Positions 22,748 through 24,763 of a stretch of 24,763 nucleotides of DNA are shown here, piece by piece. How positions within the stretch are numbered: the first letter of the stretch is position 1; each line of letters starts with the position of its first letter. The notes below the pieces were generated by a model. It ran no database searches. It was given only the letters and a program-made list of their open reading frames with translations, and had not been told where the DNA came from. The DNA is from DASSFZ01 sp036514635 (GTDB taxonomy: Bacteria > Chloroflexota > Anaerolineae > Fen-1058): contig DATBWU010000290.1 in assembly GCA_036514635.1 (NCBI GenBank), positions 1 through 24,763 on the forward strand, written 5' to 3'. A program made the position numbers and the translations under genes.

Positions 22748-24763
22748 CTAGTCTTCAGTCACGGTTATCCCTTCCACCGGCACGAACCCGACCGATGACT
22801 CTATCAGCGCATAGACCTTCGCTCTCAACTGCGCATCGGTGTAGTGCATCAACTGAATCGCCTGCGCCGGGCACTCGGCCACGCACGATCCACAGCCCTG
22901 GCACACCGCTGCCTCGATGTGCGCTGCGCCGACAATGCCACCGACGCCCGCCAAGTTTGCCTTGATGCGAGGCACGCCGAACGGGCAAATCCGTACGCAG
23001 GTCAGACAGCCGGTGCATTTCGACTCGTCCACCACGGCCACGCGCCCACCCGCCGTCAGCGATTCGCGGCTGAGCACACGCGCCGCGCGCGCCGCCGCCG
23101 CCTGCGCCTGGATCATGGTTTCGTCCAGCAGCTTAGGATAGTGCGCCATCCCGGCCATGAATATGCCGTCAGACGCGAAATCAACCGGGCGGAGCTTGAC
23201 GTGCGCCTCCAGGAAGAAACCGTCGGCATCGGTGGAGACCTTGAAAAGTTTTGCCACGTCGTGCATGTCGACGCGCGGGACGACGGGCATGCTCAAGACC
23301 AGTAGATCAGTCTCCAAAGTGATCAGTCGCCGGAGGATGGGGTCCCATGCCCGAACACTGATGACTGATGACTGACGACTGCCCACGACTTCCGGCTTGT
23401 GAGCATCGTCGTAACGAATGAAGATCACGCCCCGCTCGCGCGCAGTTGTGTAGAGCCGTTCCTTGAAACCGTAAGCCCGGATGTCCTTGTACAGAATCAC
23501 GGCCTGCGCATCGGGTTTCCGTTCCTTGAGTGCCAGGGCATTCTTGAGTGCGACGGTGCAACAGATGCGGCTACAGAACTTTTCGGCAGGCCCCACACAC
23601 TGGATCATGACGACGGATTGCAGATTTTCGATTGCGGATTGCTGATTGGCAAGAAGGGTCCCGAATTCTTGCTGTGTGACGATGCGTGGGTGCGTACCAT
23701 AACCGTACTCCGGCCCGCGATATTCCTGCGCGCCCGTCGCCAGAATCGTGACGCCGTGCTGCACCTCTTGCCTCTTGCCTCTTGCCTCTTGCCTCTTGTC
23801 TCCTGCCTCTTGCCTCCTGCCTCTCGCCTCCTGCCTCTCGCCTCCTGCCTCCTCGATCACACTCGTGAAGTTACCCATGAAGCCGCTGGAAGCGACAACG
23901 TTGCTCTCCAAATGAACATCGATCAAAGGATTGGCGCGGACTCGATCGATGAGGTGCTTCAATACCTGCTGTGGGTCTTGGTCGCCGGTCATCGTGAACA
24001 CGTGCCGCAGGTTCCCGCCGAGTTCACCTGTCTGTTCTACGAGATGAACCGGAAAACCCTGCTCCGCCAGCGACAGCGCGGCCGTCATCCCGGCGACGCC
24101 GCCGCCGACGACGAGCGCGGCGCGCCGCACCGGCACGTCGATCGTGTGCTGTGGCGTGAGCAGCGCCGCGCGCCCGACGGCCATCCGCACGAGGTCTTTG
24201 GCCTTGTCGGTGGCGACATCCCAATCGTTCGAGTGCACCCACGAGCACTGGTTGCGAATGTTCGCCATCTCGAACAGATACGGGTTGAGTCCGGCGGCGC
24301 GGATGCTGTCCTGGAAGAGCGGCTGGTGAGTCAGCGGCGTGCAGGCGGCGACGACGACACGGTTAAGTCCTAATTGCTTCACGCGTTCGGTGATGCCCTT
24401 GATCGAGTCCTGCGAGCAGGCGTACAGTTTGTCCTCGACATGAACCACGCCGGGCAGCGACCTGGCGTACTCGGCCACACCGGGCACGTCGAGGAAGCCG
24501 GCAATGTTCGATCCGCAGTGACACACAAACACGCCGATGCGCGGTTCTTCGCCGCTCACCTCGCGCTCCGCCGGGAACTCGGCCCGGCGAGTGAGCGTGA
24601 AACGCGATGCGCCGATGCGTGCGGCAGAGGAGGCGGCCGCGCCGCTGGCTTCGATGACCGATTCCGGGATATCCTTCGGCCCACGGAATGGCCCGACGGC
24701 ATAGATACCGGGGCGGCTGGTTTCCAGCGGATCGTATGGGCGCGGGTACGGGCGAGGCCGCGG
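22748..24763 (-). CDS. hdrA: HdrA-type FAD/Fe-S protein, tandem HdrA, 5' part outside the window
   Basis: The frame is open to the window edge, so the true start is not seen. At the edge (24580-24763) it encodes the end of one HdrA-like unit (DPLETSRPGIYAVGPFRGPK, then DIPESVIEASGAAA). From about 24541 a second unit begins (RIGVFVCHCGSNIAG). This has the FAD-binding AALVVGGGVAGMTAALSLAE, then HdrA cysteines FCSRICC and LYKDIRAYGF. C-terminal ferredoxin motifs CTGCLTCVRICP and CQGCGSCVAECP end the protein. HdrA is the flavin hub of electron-bifurcating Hdr complexes. Three low-complexity stretches in surface-loop positions (23764-23852, 23615-23649, 23355-23384) are translated repeats. The internal GTG at 24559 is not a credible start. 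It is followed after 16 nt by the UDG-like gene. Confidence 0.92.
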   Translation of the reverse strand, partial: PRPRPYPRPYDPLETSRPGIYAVGPFRGPKDIPESVIEASGAAASSAARIGASRFTLTRRAEFPAEREVSGEEPRIGVFVCHCGSNIAGFLDVPGVAEYARSLPGVVHVEDKLYACSQDSIKGITERVKQLGLNRVVVAACTPLTHQPLFQDSIRAAGLNPYLFEMANIRNQCSWVHSNDWDVATDKAKDLVRMAVGRAALLTPQHTIDVPVRRAALVVGGGVAGMTAALSLAEQGFPVHLVEQTGELGGNLRHVFTMTGDQDPQQVLKHLIDRVRANPLIDVHLESNVVASSGFMGNFTSVIEEAGGERQEARGRRQEAGDKRQEARGKRQEVQHGVTILATGAQEYRGPEYGYGTHPRIVTQQEFGTLLANQQSAIENLQSVVMIQCVGPAEKFCSRICCTVALKNALALKERKPDAQAVILYKDIRAYGFKERLYTTARERGVIFIRYDDAHKPEVVGSRQSSVISVRAWDPILRRLITLETDLLVLSMPVVPRVDMHDVAKLFKVSTDADGFFLEAHVKLRPVDFASDGIFMAGMAHYPKLLDETMIQAQAAAARAARVLSRESLTAGGRVAVVDESKCTGCLTCVRICPFGVPRIKANLAGVGGIVGAAHIEAAVCQGCGSCVAECPAQAIQLMHYTDAQLRAKVYALIESSVGFVPVEGITVTED
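23355..23384. repeat. ACTGATGACTG repeat translated in hdrA
   Basis: ACTGATGACTGATGACTG and ACGACTG units are read as GSRQSSVIS, in a position where HdrA homologues have a variable loop. The frame is preserved. It is related to the metV-metF spacer array. Confidence 0.65.
23615..23649. repeat. GATTGCGGATTGC repeat translated in hdrA
   Basis: GATTGCAGATTTTCGATTGC followed by GGATTGCTGATTG is read as NQQSAIENLQS just before the conserved VVMIQCVGPAEKFC. It is the same type of repeat as at the metF 5' end. Confidence 0.65.
23764..23852. repeat. CTCTTGC tandem repeat translated in hdrA
   Basis: About twelve 7-bp units (CTCTTGC, CTCCTGC, CTCTCGC variants) are read on the minus strand as a charged peptide of RQEARGRRQEAG type. 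Its length is about 28 residues. It lies between GNFTSVIEE and HGVTILATG, which are adjacent in HdrA homologues, so it is a loop insertion. Confidence 0.75.

Noticed and set aside
23764..23852. Frameshifted or misassembled segment in hdrA
   Set aside because: The 7-bp repeat tract keeps the reading frame, and conserved HdrA sequence continues directly on both sides. An exact repeat count error cannot be excluded.

Overview
The window is bacterial, G+C-rich, and comes from an anaerobe with hydrogen and one-carbon metabolism. It contains a complete group 3b-type [NiFe]-hydrogenase operon and a methylene-tetrahydrofolate reductase operon of the MetFV/HdrABC/MvhD type known from the acetogen Moorella thermoacetica. 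This implies a Wood-Ljungdahl methyl branch. The gene content and the many hairpin and simple-sequence repeats between genes suggest Chloroflexota (Anaerolineae-like). That placement is inference: there is no rRNA or other phylogenetic marker here.

Layout. (1) 160-9278, minus strand: a cell-envelope operon transcribed right to left. It encodes a large secreted/membrane protein, an ABC-2 ATPase and permease, a coiled-coil membrane protein, a MoxR ATPase and a DUF58 protein. (2) 9622-10707, minus: an M24 (Xaa-Pro-type) peptidase, divergent from (3) 10961-18060, plus: hydrogenase subunits beta, gamma, delta (small) and alpha (large), a maturation protease, a CheY-like response regulator and a membrane histidine kinase. 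A Rex-like operator lies in the divergent promoter region. (4) 18347-24763, minus, converging on (3): hdrA (5' end beyond the window), a uracil-DNA-glycosylase-fold protein, mvhD, metV, metF and an hdrC-hdrB fusion.

How they work together. The hydrogenase connects H2 to NAD(P)H. The Hdr/MvhD/MetFV proteins would reduce methylene-THF to methyl-THF, with HdrA as a possible flavin-based bifurcating hub. mvhD is a selenoprotein gene: its reading frame passes through an in-frame UGA (21904-21906) inside the family's GCxxGDCHY motif, followed by a perfect 7-bp SECIS-like hairpin. The organism should therefore encode SelA, SelB, SelC and SelD.

The other striking theme is repetitive DNA inside operons. 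At least six families of hairpin, inverted or tandem repeats fill the gaps between co-directional genes, often supply the stop codon of the upstream gene, and in hdrA, metF and the DUF58 gene are translated in frame. Three of them look like MITE-type elements: 3909-4061, 16041-16263, and a related pair at 13703-13823 and 18163-18308. No tRNA, rRNA, transposase or CRISPR array was seen.
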